Part shown: positions 5,701 to 15,000 of the stretch, piece after piece
How the letters are laid out: the number at the start of each line of letters is the position of its first letter
How positions within the stretch are numbered: position 1 is the first letter of the stretch
Source: an uncultured bacterium
GTDB taxonomy: Bacteria; Patescibacteriota; Minisyncoccia; Phycocordibacterales; CAIZLB01
Reading direction: 5' to 3'
Assembly: GCA_903864515.1 (NCBI GenBank)
Contig: CAIPFZ010000047.1
Location: forward strand, 1 to 15,184
DNA length: 15,184 bases
Program-made: the position numbers and the translations under genes
Notes under the pieces: model-generated
The model's database searches: none
The model's input: only the letters and a program-made list of their open reading frames with translations
What the model was told of the DNA's origin: nothing

Positions 5701-6438
5701 TCACAGTTCAGTTACAGTATGCTTTTTAAGGGAAATTATTTTTCGTATTAATCCAGGGTTTATATTAGGGTATTGTCTTTTCATCATTTTAGATATGTGC
5801 TCATCTCTTTTAAGTCTTTTGTCTAAACCACTCAACAAACTTAGGTCGCCAGCGCTTTTTTTGGATAATTTGATAATCTCTAGGTCTCTATCTGTGGTTG
5901 AGGATTTAACAATCTTGGTTGATCTTGATTCCATACCAAGGTTCAGTCTTGTGATGCCGGTAAGGTGGTTAAACACATCCCTGTTGATTTTTCGCTCTAA
6001 AAACTTTTTAATATGCTCTATCTTTGAGTCTGGACTTATCCTTAAATAGACTCCATTTTTAAGTTTTTCAGCTTCTTCTTTTTTTGAAACTAAAATCCAA
6101 CTACAGCCCGTGTCATTTAAAATATCTTTATTTTTAGATGTTACATAGCTAAACCGGTATAAATCAAAAAGAACAAAGAAAAACTCTGGATTGTCTATCT
6201 CGTTTTTTAACCCAGGGTTTTTATCAAGTATTTCATCGAAAAAGTTTACAAAGTATCCAAATAACCCCTTTCTTTTTTTCTTGGAGAATTTATCATAAGC
6301 CTCTTTGTTAAAAAAACCTCCTTCTGGGTATCCATCGAGTTTTCTGTATTTCTTTGCAATATCTTTGTTTTCTTGGGTTAATAGCTTTTCTATAATAGCC
6401 AGACCTTTATTGTTGGTTTTATTGGTGTCGCTGTTCAT
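5701..6438 (-). CDS. Unknown 245-aa lysine-rich protein
   Basis: I do not recognise this protein. It is soluble, with no membrane segment, and rich in Lys, Asp and Asn. An aromatic stretch GLFGYFVNFFDEIL lies at about 59-72, followed by FFFVLFDLYRFSYV near 106-119. The C-terminal third is basic and helical (residues about 205-240: LDKRLKRDEHISKMMKRQYP) and could bind nucleic acid. The ATG start follows a promoter-like -10 closely, with no Shine-Dalgarno. It is divergent from the structured RNA and the + strand genes, and it has its own terminator. Such a first, separately transcribed gene might be a regulator or an element-specific factor, but nothing proves this. Confidence 0.6.
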   Translation of the reverse strand: MNSDTNKTNNKGLAIIEKLLTQENKDIAKKYRKLDGYPEGGFFNKEAYDKFSKKKRKGLFGYFVNFFDEILDKNPGLKNEIDNPEFFFVLFDLYRFSYVTSKNKDILNDTGCSWILVSKKEEAEKLKNGVYLRISPDSKIEHIKKFLERKINRDVFNHLTGITRLNLGMESRSTKIVKSSTTDRDLEIIKLSKKSAGDLSLLSGLDKRLKRDEHISKMMKRQYPNINPGLIRKIISLKKHTVTEL

Positions 6439-6448
6439 GATGGTCTTT

Positions 6449-6476
6449 ATATTATTCTCTTTTTAAACAAAAACAA
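6449..6476 (-). promoter_or_regulatory. Candidate promoter of the 245-aa gene
   Basis: On the - strand TTGTTT (6476-6471) and TAATAT (6454-6449) are separated by 16 nt. An overlapping alternative -10 is TATAAA (6451-6446). Either gives a leader of only a few bases before the ATG at 6438. Confidence 0.35.
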
Positions 6477-6481
6477 TAGTG

Positions 6482-6511
6482 TTTACCATCGGGGTGTAGG
6501 TGTGGTATTAT
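6482..6511 (+). promoter_or_regulatory. Candidate extended -10 promoter of the structured RNA
   Basis: TTTACC at 6482-6487, an 18-nt spacer and TATTAT at 6506-6511, preceded by TGG (6503-6505), form an extended -10 pattern. The predicted start is near 6518, just ahead of the first helices of the RNA. Confidence 0.45.
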
Positions 6512-6517
6512 TGGGGT

Positions 6518-6679
6518 ACAACTTAATATTCATGAAAGTAGCCTAAACCTTTAGAAATAAAGGCATGGTGAAAACTGAAGTCGTATAAGGCACAAACATC
6601 CCTCCATAGGGTTGCCTTATACGCCGTATCCAGGAAACTGGTACGAGTGGCTTCGGCCACTACCTGTGGCGGGTTTTTT
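6518..6679 (+). ncRNA. Candidate structured non-coding RNA, family not recognised
   Basis: Four helices follow each other. Helix A is CCTTTA-GAAA-TAAAGG (6548-6563), flanked by CCTAAA (6542-6547) and CATGG (6564-6568). Helix B is a perfect 11-bp stem (6582-6592 with 6613-6623) that encloses a small CCCT/AGGG hairpin. Helix C is CGTA-T-CCAG, GAAA loop, CTGGTACG (6625-6645). Helix D is AGTGGC-TTCG-GCCACT (6646-6661). The GAAA and C(UUCG)G loops are canonical only on the + strand, which fixes the sense. CCTAAA/CATGG resembles the 11-nt GAAA-tetraloop receptor (CCUAAG/UAUGG), with A-C in place of the closing G-U pair, so loop C could dock there. The RNA ends in GGGTTTTTT. It does not match tmRNA, SRP RNA, RNase P or a group I core. 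It may be a riboswitch-like leader or a free RNA. Confidence 0.6.
6656..6679 (+). terminator. Terminator-like end of the structured RNA, competing with helix D
   Basis: GCCAC (6656-6660) can pair with GTGGC (6666-6670) and is followed by GGG and six Ts. The same GCCAC is the 3' arm of helix D, so the two hairpins exclude each other. A shorter ACCT/GGGT stem directly before the T run is another option. Confidence 0.5.
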
Positions 6680-6785
6680 GTTGCCTATTATCGGGAATAA
6701 GCTACATCTTAGCTAAAACAACACAGTGGATACACCCCTCAAATACTTTATGGATAAGCAGGTTGTATAAGAATAATTTTAATCA

Positions 6786-7001
6786 ATGAGTAATAAAACC
6801 ATACTTTTTTTAAAGGGCAATAAGATTTTACTTCTTGTATTTATTGTAATTGCCCTAGGTTTCTACTGGTATTCATACAGGCCTTACTTAATAAATAAAA
6901 CATGTATAGTCTATGGCGTGGAACAAGCTAAAGAAATTAAGGGAGACCAATCTGACGTGAGATATTTCTTCTGGAAATGCCAAATGCAATATGGAGGTTA
7001 A
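6786..7001 (+). CDS. Small membrane-anchored protein, unknown function
   Basis: This is a 71-aa product with one hydrophobic segment (about residues 13-30, ILLLVFIVIALGFYWYS) after a short basic N-terminus. A C-terminal tail of about 40 residues holds two cysteines (C40 and C65) and ends in an FFWKCQMQYGG motif. N-in topology with the tail outside is likely, where the cysteines could form a disulfide; this is inference. A TATAAG at 6766-6771 gives a possible near-leaderless start, without a good -35. It is the first of four small + strand genes ahead of the helicase gene. Confidence 0.6.
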   Translation: MSNKTILFLKGNKILLLVFIVIALGFYWYSYRPYLINKTCIVYGVEQAKEIKGDQSDVRYFFWKCQMQYGG

Positions 7002-7042
7002 GAATAATATAAGTAATCAGAAGATAAACAATAAATCTCTAC

Positions 7043-7792
7043 ATGAAAGATAAAATAATATTAGCAGGAAATATTTTATTAATAATAGTATTATTCAATG
7101 CTATTAAAACAGGTAGTTTCTCTGTAGTGGCTGGTATTCTTTGTGTGTTATCTATAAGTGTCAAGAGAAGATTTTATCCATCATCTAAAAAAGTATACTG
7201 GGTTGTTGGTATGATTTTGTTGGTGATAATTGGATCACTGATTGATTATGGATTTTCTCGTCCAGCGACCAATACAGATCAAAAATATTCTAAAATTGAT
7301 AATTTAACTTATCAAAATACAGCATACAATTTTTCTATTACTTTCCCAGAAGGGTGGATAATTAGTCCTGCAGAATCTGGTGCCTCGAAATATGTTGTAC
7401 AAAAGGCAACGAGAGGAAGCACTACTATATCTATTGCAATTAGAGACGTACCGTTAGTGGTTGGGATGTTGTCTTCCGACGATAAAACAATTAAAGACCT
7501 TGTTAGTTTTGAAGAGTTAAAGGAAATAAAAAACGAAATGGAAGATGCTCTTCCTGGTGTTGGAAATTTTGAATTTAAGGAAACACTAGTTGGTCAAATT
7601 CCTGCATATTTGGTTAAATATACTGCACCTAGTATGAAGAATGGTATCACCACTGAACATACAGTTGAACAATACCAGTTCTTTTATAATAATGTTTTAT
7701 ATATGATCTCAATAGAAGCAAGTTCCAGTGAGTTTGATTCAATGAAAGATGGTTTTGATGTTGCCATTAGTAGCTTTACGATAACCAAATAA
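7043..7792 (+). CDS. Membrane protein with exported PsbP-like beta domain, unknown function
   Basis: This is a 249-aa protein. Hydrophobic segments at about 4-20, 25-40 and 51-72 suggest a short membrane region. Residues 95-249 form an exported domain beginning YNFSITFPEGW and ending in an IEASSSEFDSMKDGFDVAI-like helix. That opening and closing resemble PsbP/DUF1795-like folds in bacterial exported proteins, by pattern only. No catalytic motif is seen. It lies 41 nt after the 71-aa gene and 2 nt before the 136-aa gene, so translational coupling with the next gene is likely. No Shine-Dalgarno is seen. Confidence 0.6.
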   Translation: MKDKIILAGNILLIIVLFNAIKTGSFSVVAGILCVLSISVKRRFYPSSKKVYWVVGMILLVIIGSLIDYGFSRPATNTDQKYSKIDNLTYQNTAYNFSITFPEGWIISPAESGASKYVVQKATRGSTTISIAIRDVPLVVGMLSSDDKTIKDLVSFEELKEIKNEMEDALPGVGNFEFKETLVGQIPAYLVKYTAPSMKNGITTEHTVEQYQFFYNNVLYMISIEASSSEFDSMKDGFDVAISSFTITK

Positions 7793-7794
7793 TT

Positions 7795-8205
7795 ATGATT
7801 AAATCAGAAATTAAAAAAGAGATAGAAAACTACAAGACACTAAAATGGTATCAAACCTCAAAAGGAAAATCATTAATTATAATTAGTGTAATTTTCTTGA
7901 TAACATTTTGGTATAGGTCAATTGTAGCACTTCCTATGTTGCCAATTATCTATTTTGTAAGAAAAGGAAGTAAGACTGCCATTATCTTAGCTGGCTTGTA
8001 TTCTGTGTTTTTAACTCTTGTGAACATCGGGGTCTATATTGTAATCAATGTTTATGAAAAAGGCGGTTATGATCCGAACTGGAGGCCTGTTTATGTATTT
8101 ATTGGTATATTAATCTTCGCCTTTATTTATTTGAAAGATGCTTATGATGTTGAAAAGAGTAAGGATAAATTTAAAATTGAAGAAAAGATAACCCCTAAGA
8201 TATAA
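7795..8205 (+). CDS. Multi-pass membrane protein, unknown function
   Basis: This is a 136-aa product with hydrophobic stretches at about 27-42, 44-56, 61-88 and 99-113, suggesting three or four membrane passes. Both ends are charged and lysine-rich. It follows the previous stop by 2 nt and shares its membrane character, so the two proteins may act together. I recognise no family and no active-site motif. Confidence 0.6.
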   Translation: MIKSEIKKEIENYKTLKWYQTSKGKSLIIISVIFLITFWYRSIVALPMLPIIYFVRKGSKTAIILAGLYSVFLTLVNIGVYIVINVYEKGGYDPNWRPVYVFIGILIFAFIYLKDAYDVEKSKDKFKIEEKITPKI

Positions 8206-8216
8206 TACATAAATAG

Positions 8217-8675
8217 ATGTCATACCACATAAAAACAACAGAATATGTGTGTAGGGGCTGTAAGAATGTATTTATTGCTTACAAGAAGGATCTTCCTTGT
8301 CCATACTGTTCTGTGCCAGAAGAGTCATGTGGCGAATCATATGATTTTATAAATGAAATTGCACATTCAATGCGAGCGCATAAACAACAATATGGCTATT
8401 ACCATCCCGGAGCGTGGTACACATCTACTTACGCTGATTATATTCAAGGTCGTGTCTTTGTGGCCTTCGATGTGATTGAGGAGAAGGAAGATATAAAACT
8501 ATCTGATTTTATAGAACTGCTTAATGGAGATAAATCAGGTGCTTCAAGAGAGGAGGGTAGATACATTGCTGATATTCTAGTCTTGGTTGATGATGCTTAC
8601 AAAAACCTACCTAATTATAAAGAATCTCTAATATCAAAGATCTTTAAGAAGATACCTAGAGACCTCCTTCCTTAG
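8217..8675 (+). CDS. Zinc-ribbon protein, unknown function
   Basis: This is a 152-aa soluble protein. An N-terminal zinc ribbon is formed by CRGC (C12, C15) and CPYC (C28, C31). The middle is rich in Tyr, His and Trp (QQYGYYHPGAWYTSTYADY, about 78-96), followed by an acidic helical region. No catalytic motif is seen. It lies 11 nt after the previous stop. It may belong to the membrane-protein group or to the defence module that begins 99 nt later; the promoter-like sequence before the helicase favours the former. Confidence 0.6.
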   Translation: MSYHIKTTEYVCRGCKNVFIAYKKDLPCPYCSVPEESCGESYDFINEIAHSMRAHKQQYGYYHPGAWYTSTYADYIQGRVFVAFDVIEEKEDIKLSDFIELLNGDKSGASREEGRYIADILVLVDDAYKNLPNYKESLISKIFKKIPRDLLP

Positions 8676-8759
8676 TATCATCTGGTCAGAATAGGTATAT
8701 TCATATTTTCCAAATGTCTTTGATTACGTATTAAAACCCTGTATTTTTGGGTAGTTTGG

Positions 8760-8768
8760 TGCTAAAAT
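8760..8768 (+). promoter_or_regulatory. Candidate extended -10 promoter giving a leaderless helicase mRNA
   Basis: TG-C-TAAAAT matches the extended -10 consensus closely. Its end is 6 nt before the ATG at 8775, so transcription would begin at or next to the start codon. The -35 region is weak (TGTATT at 8740-8745), as is usual for extended -10 promoters. A small ACCC/GGGT hairpin (8736-8752) overlaps the spacer. No Shine-Dalgarno precedes the ATG. Confidence 0.45.
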
Positions 8769-8774
8769 GGCAGA

Positions 8775-11700
8775 ATGTCGTCTATAACAAACGAGGGAAA
8801 CAACACCCTGTCATTTAACTTAAAAAGCATACTTCCTAATTGTGATAGGATCGATGCACTCGTCGGATACTTTTACTTCTCTGGATTCAAAGACCTTCAT
8901 GATGAGTTGAAAGACAAAAAAATAAGAATTCTTGTTGGGATGGATATTGATAAGAAGATCATAGATAGAGTTTCTACCCTTAAAGATTTCAATTTAGATG
9001 GGGGATTAGTTGAAACTAGAGTCTCAACGAGATCTGGGGTTAAAGAAGAATATTTGGATACTTTTTCAAAGTTTTTTAATGATACAGACTGCTTTGACAG
9101 TGAGGAGTCACAGGGGGCATTCAAGATATTTTTAGATAAAATTGTTGACGGAACACTTCAAATAAAAAAGACAGCGAAGCCAGACCATTCAAAGATTTAT
9201 ATTTTACATAATAAACCGGAATTTTCCATGAACGGTATTAATCCGGGAATGGTAATTATGGGATCAAGTAATTTAACATTCTCCGGTTTAAAAGGTCAGG
9301 GGGAATATAATAAAATTCTACAGGAAAAACATCATTATGATGACGACGTAAAAAGATTTGAGGAGCTTTGGAATGATGATGAAAATATAACGATTGTAGA
9401 TCTTGAATCTTCTGAAAACTTTGTCAAAGAGATAAAAAGTAAGATCTGGTTATATGCCTTGCCAGAACCTTTGCTTATGTACTACAAGGTATTAGCAGAA
9501 TACTTTGCAGTTGGCGAGATTGAAGACATGAAGACCCCTAAAAGTATTACTAGGGGTAAGTTTTCAGACCTTAAATATCAAAAGGATGCTATTAACCTTG
9601 GAATAGACAGAATTAAGAAATTTGGAGGTGTAATCATTGCTGATGTGGTAGGGCTTGGAAAAAGTGTTGTAGCATCTGCAATTGCCCATAATATGGGTTT
9701 AACTACAATAATTATTGCACCGCCACATCTTGAAACTCAATGGAAAGATTACATGTCTGAATTCGATTTTAAGGGTTTTGTATATTCAACCGGAAAGATA
9801 CAAGATGCATTAGATAGACACGGTGAAAGAGAAGGAAAACTTCTTATAATTCTTGACGAAGCACATAAACACAGAAACGAGGATACAGAGAATTACAAAA
9901 TTCTTCACAGGCTTTGTGCTGGAAATAGTGTAATGGCAATATCTGCTACTCCTTTTAATAACGATCCAAAGGATATATACGCTCTTATAAAATTATTTAG
10001 CACCCCAGGTCAATCCACCATTAGAACAGTTGAGAACTTGAGTATGTCATTTCACATGCTTTTCAAGAGGTACAAAAATATAAGAAAAGATTTACGTAAG
10101 AGCAGTACTTCCACTGATGCCGAAAGACTTGAAGTAAAAACAGAATCAATTTCTATTGCAAATGAATTAAGGAAGATGATCGAACCTCTAATTATTAGAA
10201 GATCAAGATTGGATCTCGATGAGATTGAAGATTATCGGAATGACCTTAAAGAGCAGGGAATTGCTTTTGCTAAAGTTAAAGACCCAGAACTCCTTGAATA
10301 TGATCTTGGAGACATGTTTGAGCTATATAGAGATACGCTTGAAAAGATATCTCCAGAAGATAAGACTACAAGTTTTGTTGGAGCTAGATATAAGCCAGCA
10401 AGTTATATTAGACCGGGTTCAGAGTTTATGAAGAAGTTGGTTGAGAATGATGACGAGGACGGTGTATCTGCTGAAGAAAAGATTCAAAGAATAACTCAAG
10501 CTCAAACAAACATCGCTAAATTTATGCGTAGGCTATTAGTGAGTAGATTTGAGAGTTCCGTTGGAGCATTTAAAATATCTCTTGAAAACATGATCAAGTC
10601 ATCCGAGACGATGCTGGATTGGTACGACAACAGAGGAGAAGTCCCAATATATAAAAAAGGTTCATTACCAGACGTTGAAGAGCTCAATGAAATGAACGAT
10701 AGCGAAAGAGAGGACGTATTATCTAAATTTGAAGGTAAGGGTCTTATAAGAATTCCCGTTGAGGAGCTAGATGTGCGTTTTAGGGATCACCTAGAGGCAG
10801 ATATTGGGTTATTAAGGGGTATTCAAAAGGAATGGATAAGTAATCATAACGATCCTAAGTTTGAGTTCTTTAAGTCTAAAATTACTGAATCATTAAAGAA
10901 TGACAATCAACGTAAGATAGTAATATTTACAGAGTTTTCCGATACTGCAAATTATGTCTTTAATAGATTAAGTAAAGATGGTGTAAAAAGAGTTTTAAAA
11001 TATAGTTCAGAAGATGCTTCTGATGCCAACAAGGACGTTATAAAGAAAAACTTTGATGCTGGATTGGATGCCTCAAAACAATCGGATGATTTTGACGTCA
11101 TTATTGCAACTGATGCGATTTCCGAAGGGTTTAACCTTCACCGTGCCGGTACAATAATTAACTACGATATTCCTTATAATCCAACACGTGTCATACAAAG
11201 AGTTGGTAGAATAAATCGTATTAACAAGAAGGTGTTTGAGGAACTATACATCTTTAACTTTTTTCCAACTTTTACCGGTGAACAAGAAACAAGAAAAAGA
11301 GAAATTTCTACATTAAAGATGGATCTTATTCATGCTCTGTTGGGAGAAGATACTAAGACCCTTACATCAAGTGAGGATCTCAAAAACTACTTTGCAAAAC
11401 AATATAAGGAAGAGAACTCTAAAAATGAGAGTCTGTCTTGGGATGCTAAATTTAGAAATACTTGGTTAAAGATTAAAGACAACCCTGAAATAATGAAAAG
11501 GGTTGATGCTATACCTTATAGATCAAGAATTGCTAGAAAAGGTAAGGTCTCTGGTGTAGTGGCTTTTGCAAAGAAGAGTGGAAACTATGTATTTGCTTAT
11601 GGTGATACCCCTGAAACAGTCCATGTGGTCTCTCCACAAGAAGCTTTACCTCTATTTGACGATACTCAAGAAGACGAAAAATCTTTTGCTACAAGTGCTG

Positions 11701-12062
11701 ATTTTGAGCCAATATACAAAATTGCGAAAGAGCATATATTCAAAGATAATACCAAGGCTCCAGTTGATAGTAAAAGAAGACAGGATTCTCTTAATAGAGT
11801 TAAGTTTCTTTCAGAATTATACCCACAAGCAAAAGATCTCTGTTTAGACCTCGTCAAGGTTATTAAGGATTTAGACGGTCTACCAAACGGTGTTCTCAAG
11901 GAGATTGCTGAACTAAAGATTGATAAATTAAATCCAGATACGGCCTTCCAAGAGCTTAAGGAGCTTGTACCTAATGAATATCTTAAAAAGATATTTGAGA
12001 CGGCTGAAAAGGCTAATGATGATGGTAAGCTAATTGTTTTATCAGAAGAACTAATTATATGA
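8775..12062 (+). CDS. PLD-family nuclease fused to SNF2/SF2 helicase (defence or restriction subunit)
   Basis: This is a 1095-aa protein. The N-terminal phospholipase-D-type nuclease domain (about 1-215) carries HSK (H138, K140), GSSNLT (163-168, N166) and a following E177, a single half-site that would work as a dimer. The helicase part has motif I DVVGLGKS (290-297, K296), motif II DEAH (361-364), motif III SAT (390-392), motif IV IVIFTEFSDTA (about 715-725), motif V ATDAISEGFN (778-787) and motif VI QRVGRINR (808-815). A C-terminal region of about 240 residues probably contacts DNA or its partner. The expected role is ATP-driven translocation and cleavage of unmethylated DNA. The stop overlaps the methyltransferase start (ATGA), so the two are translationally coupled. 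It combines in one chain what DISARM spreads over drmC (PLD) and drmD (SNF2). Confidence 0.88.
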   Translation: MSSITNEGNNTLSFNLKSILPNCDRIDALVGYFYFSGFKDLHDELKDKKIRILVGMDIDKKIIDRVSTLKDFNLDGGLVETRVSTRSGVKEEYLDTFSKFFNDTDCFDSEESQGAFKIFLDKIVDGTLQIKKTAKPDHSKIYILHNKPEFSMNGINPGMVIMGSSNLTFSGLKGQGEYNKILQEKHHYDDDVKRFEELWNDDENITIVDLESSENFVKEIKSKIWLYALPEPLLMYYKVLAEYFAVGEIEDMKTPKSITRGKFSDLKYQKDAINLGIDRIKKFGGVIIADVVGLGKSVVASAIAHNMGLTTIIIAPPHLETQWKDYMSEFDFKGFVYSTGKIQDALDRHGEREGKLLIILDEAHKHRNEDTENYKILHRLCAGNSVMAISATPFNNDPKDIYALIKLFSTPGQSTIRTVENLSMSFHMLFKRYKNIRKDLRKSSTSTDAERLEVKTESISIANELRKMIEPLIIRRSRLDLDEIEDYRNDLKEQGIAFAKVKDPELLEYDLGDMFELYRDTLEKISPEDKTTSFVGARYKPASYIRPGSEFMKKLVENDDEDGVSAEEKIQRITQAQTNIAKFMRRLLVSRFESSVGAFKISLENMIKSSETMLDWYDNRGEVPIYKKGSLPDVEELNEMNDSEREDVLSKFEGKGLIRIPVEELDVRFRDHLEADIGLLRGIQKEWISNHNDPKFEFFKSKITESLKNDNQRKIVIFTEFSDTANYVFNRLSKDGVKRVLKYSSEDASDANKDVIKKNFDAGLDASKQSDDFDVIIATDAISEGFNLHRAGTIINYDIPYNPTRVIQRVGRINRINKKVFEELYIFNFFPTFTGEQETRKREISTLKMDLIHALLGEDTKTLTSSEDLKNYFAKQYKEENSKNESLSWDAKFRNTWLKIKDNPEIMKRVDAIPYRSRIARKGKVSGVVAFAKKSGNYVFAYGDTPETVHVVSPQEALPLFDDTQEDEKSFATSADFEPIYKIAKEHIFKDNTKAPVDSKRRQDSLNRVKFLSELYPQAKDLCLDLVKVIKDLDGLPNGVLKEIAELKIDKLNPDTAFQELKELVPNEYLKKIFETAEKANDDGKLIVLSEELII

Positions 12063-15000
12063 TAAGATTTTTTGATGAAAAATATACACGAGGGGCATTC
12101 ACTACATTTTTAAGTGATTTTTTACCCGAGGATTTTATAGAAAGAGAGGAGGATGTTCAAATAAATAAAGATAGATACAAACAAATAACCAAAGTGAAGA
12201 TTTTGGGTTTTTGTGAATCTCTAGATTTGCATGTTTTGGAAATGGATCATGAACGGGAGAATGATCCAAGAATTGCAATTGCAACTGACGCCTTTAAGGT
12301 CTTGGCAGACCACTGGATTCATAAGGCTTTGGTTATATTCAAAAACCAGTCAGATAATTACAGATTATCTTATCTTACTATCACGCTTGATCAGAACGAT
12401 AGAAACAAAGTGATTAAGAAATATTCTAATGCAAGAAGGTATTCTTTTTATCTTGGAGGGGATGCTAAAACTGGAACTCCAAAACAACAGCTGATTAAGA
12501 AGGGGAGAGTTAAGGATGCTGATGATTTATTAAGTAGATTTTCAGTTGAAGTTGTTAACAAGCAGTTCTATCTTGAGGTTGCTAAGTTTTTTGATGAACT
12601 TGTTTCAGTTGAAAAAAACAATTTAATACTTCCGGGCGTATCTCAAGAAGATCAAAATATACGAAAGAGTTTTGCAGTTAGGCTTATCGGCCGTATTATG
12701 TTTTGTTGGTTCTTAAAACAGAAGAAGTCTGATAATGGTCAATTGATTCCCGATGAACTTTTGTCATCCGATGTTGTCGGTGTTAATTACTATCACGAGA
12801 CAATAGAGCCCTTGTTTTTTGGAGTATTGAATACAGCAATAGACGCCCGTGATATTCGTAGCGATTTATTTGATAAAGTGCCGTATTTAAATGGTGGTCT
12901 TTTTAATCCTCAATCTGATGATTATTATGAGTTGGATCGTGGAACTTTTGCCTCAAAGCATCTAGATTCACTCACTGTTGATGATTCATGGTTTAGGGGT
13001 TTCTTTGAACTCTTGGAAACATATAATTTCACTATAGATGAAAATACGGTGTTTGACCAAGAGCTTTCAGTTGACCCAGAAATGTTGGGAAGAATATTTG
13101 AAAATTTATTAGCTGAAATTAACCCAGAGACAGGCAGTAGTGAAAGAAAAAGAACAGGAAGTTTTTATACTCCGCGCCAAATTGTAGAGTATATGGTAGA
13201 TCAATCCCTTATAGAGTATTTACAGACAAAAACAAACATAGACAGAAATAAAATCGAGTCTCTGGTTAGTTATGATCTTACTGATGATATAGATTTTCCT
13301 TTAACTAATGATGAAAAGGAATTGGTGGTTAATGCAATTGACTCACTTAAATTACTTGACCCTGCTTGTGGATCCGGAGCTTATCCAATCGGTGCCCTAC
13401 AAAAGATAGTCTATATATTGCAAGCGGTGGATCCTAAATGTGATCTTTGGCTTAAATTAAAGCTAAAGAATATTCCAGATTTATATAAGCAAAAAATCAT
13501 AAATTATTTTGCAGAAAACTCGTCTGATTATATTCGTAAGTTAGATGTAATTAAGAATTCAATATTCGGAGTGGATATACAGCCGATTGCCGTAGATGTT
13601 TCTCGCTTGAGATGCTTCTTAACCCTTGTTGTAGAGTCAGAAATTAAAGATGACAAAATAAATAGAGGTATAGAACCTTTACCAAACCTTGATTTCAAGT
13701 TTGTTTGCGCAAATACCCTTATCGGACTACCGAAGGTAGAGAATACGGGAGGTCTTTTTGAAGATCATTCTGGTATTGAAGAGCTTGCTGGCATTATGTC
13801 AGAGTATTTTTCATGTAATAGTCAGAGAAAAAATGAGATACGTTTGAGATTTATAAATACGCAAAAAGAAATATTAAACAGAACGTTATCTCAATTCGGG
13901 AACATAACAGGGGAATTAACTCTCAAGCTAACCCTATGGGATCCATTCAATAACAAATCTAATTCCTGGTTTGATCCGGAATGGATGTTTGGTTTAGAAG
14001 GAGATTTCGATATTGTGATCGGAAACCCCCCTTACATATTTTCTCGTAATAGTAAATCAAAAGGTCTAACTAAAACAGATAAGGATAATTTTTATAAAAA
14101 TTTTAAACTCGCTAAATATCAAATTAATTTGTACTCACTTTTTATTGAAAAAGGAACAAATTTTCTAAAGGAGGGGGGAGTACTTTCTTTCATTGTTCCA
14201 AACAATTGGATGACTATTACTTCAAATAAAGATTTAAGAGAATATATATTAGGACAATCAAATATAATAATTGTTAATTTTTATGCAAAAGTATTCTCAT
14301 CTGCCAGTGTTGATAGTTCGATAATAATTTATACAAAATCTAATGTTAATCATGAGGTTTCTCTTTATGAATACGATGAATATGAATTGCTCAATCTAGT
14401 AAAGAAAACTGATAGTTCTTATTTCTTAAATAAGAAAGATGTCGTAATCAACATAACAGCTTTAAAGAACTCGGCTTTAGGAGGTCTTATTGAAAAGATT
14501 GAAGCGGCTGGATTAGAACTAAAATTTGTCGCGAATGTTAAGGCAGGTCTAAAGGCATACGAAACAGGAAAAGGTTTGCCTATGCAAACTGAAGAAATGA
14601 AAAAGGCACGTGTTTATCACTCTCATGAGCAACACGACCAGACCTACCTAACTTATTTGAGTGGTCGTGATGTTCAGAGGTATGCTTTGGGATGGAGTGG
14701 AGAGTATTTAAAATATGGAATAAATTTAGCTGCGCCACGTAATTTTGACTTATTTACAGGTCCACGTATTTTAGTGAGACAAATTCCTTCTCAACCCCCA
14801 TACAGTATCAATGCTTGTTATACAGATAAAGTAATTTTGAATGATCTTAATTCAATGAATATAGTTGAGATAAAAGAAAGTCCACTTTTTGTTCTTGGAG
14901 TCCTAAATTCGCGTTTAATTACTTTTTGGTTTATACATAAATTTGGCAAACTACAACGGGGAATTTTCCCTCAATTCAAAATTAATGAGCTAGAGTGCTT

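Noticed and set aside
6518..6679. The structured RNA as tmRNA, SRP RNA, RNase P RNA, a c-di-GMP-I riboswitch or another group I intron
   Set aside because: It lacks the tRNA-like end and tag frame, the SRP GGAAG/GCAG loop, the RNase P core, the GEMM ligand-binding core and any P7 GACTA/TAGTC pair. Only the tetraloop-receptor element is shared with some of these.
8736..8752. Terminator between the 152-aa gene and the helicase
   Set aside because: The stem is only 4 bp (ACCC/GGGT) with no T run after it, so it is too weak to call.
12059..13080. N-terminal PD-(D/E)xK nuclease in the methyltransferase, which would make it a stand-alone type IIG enzyme
   Set aside because: I could not find a convincing D...ExK pattern in the first 340 residues, and the PLD domain of the partner can supply cleavage.
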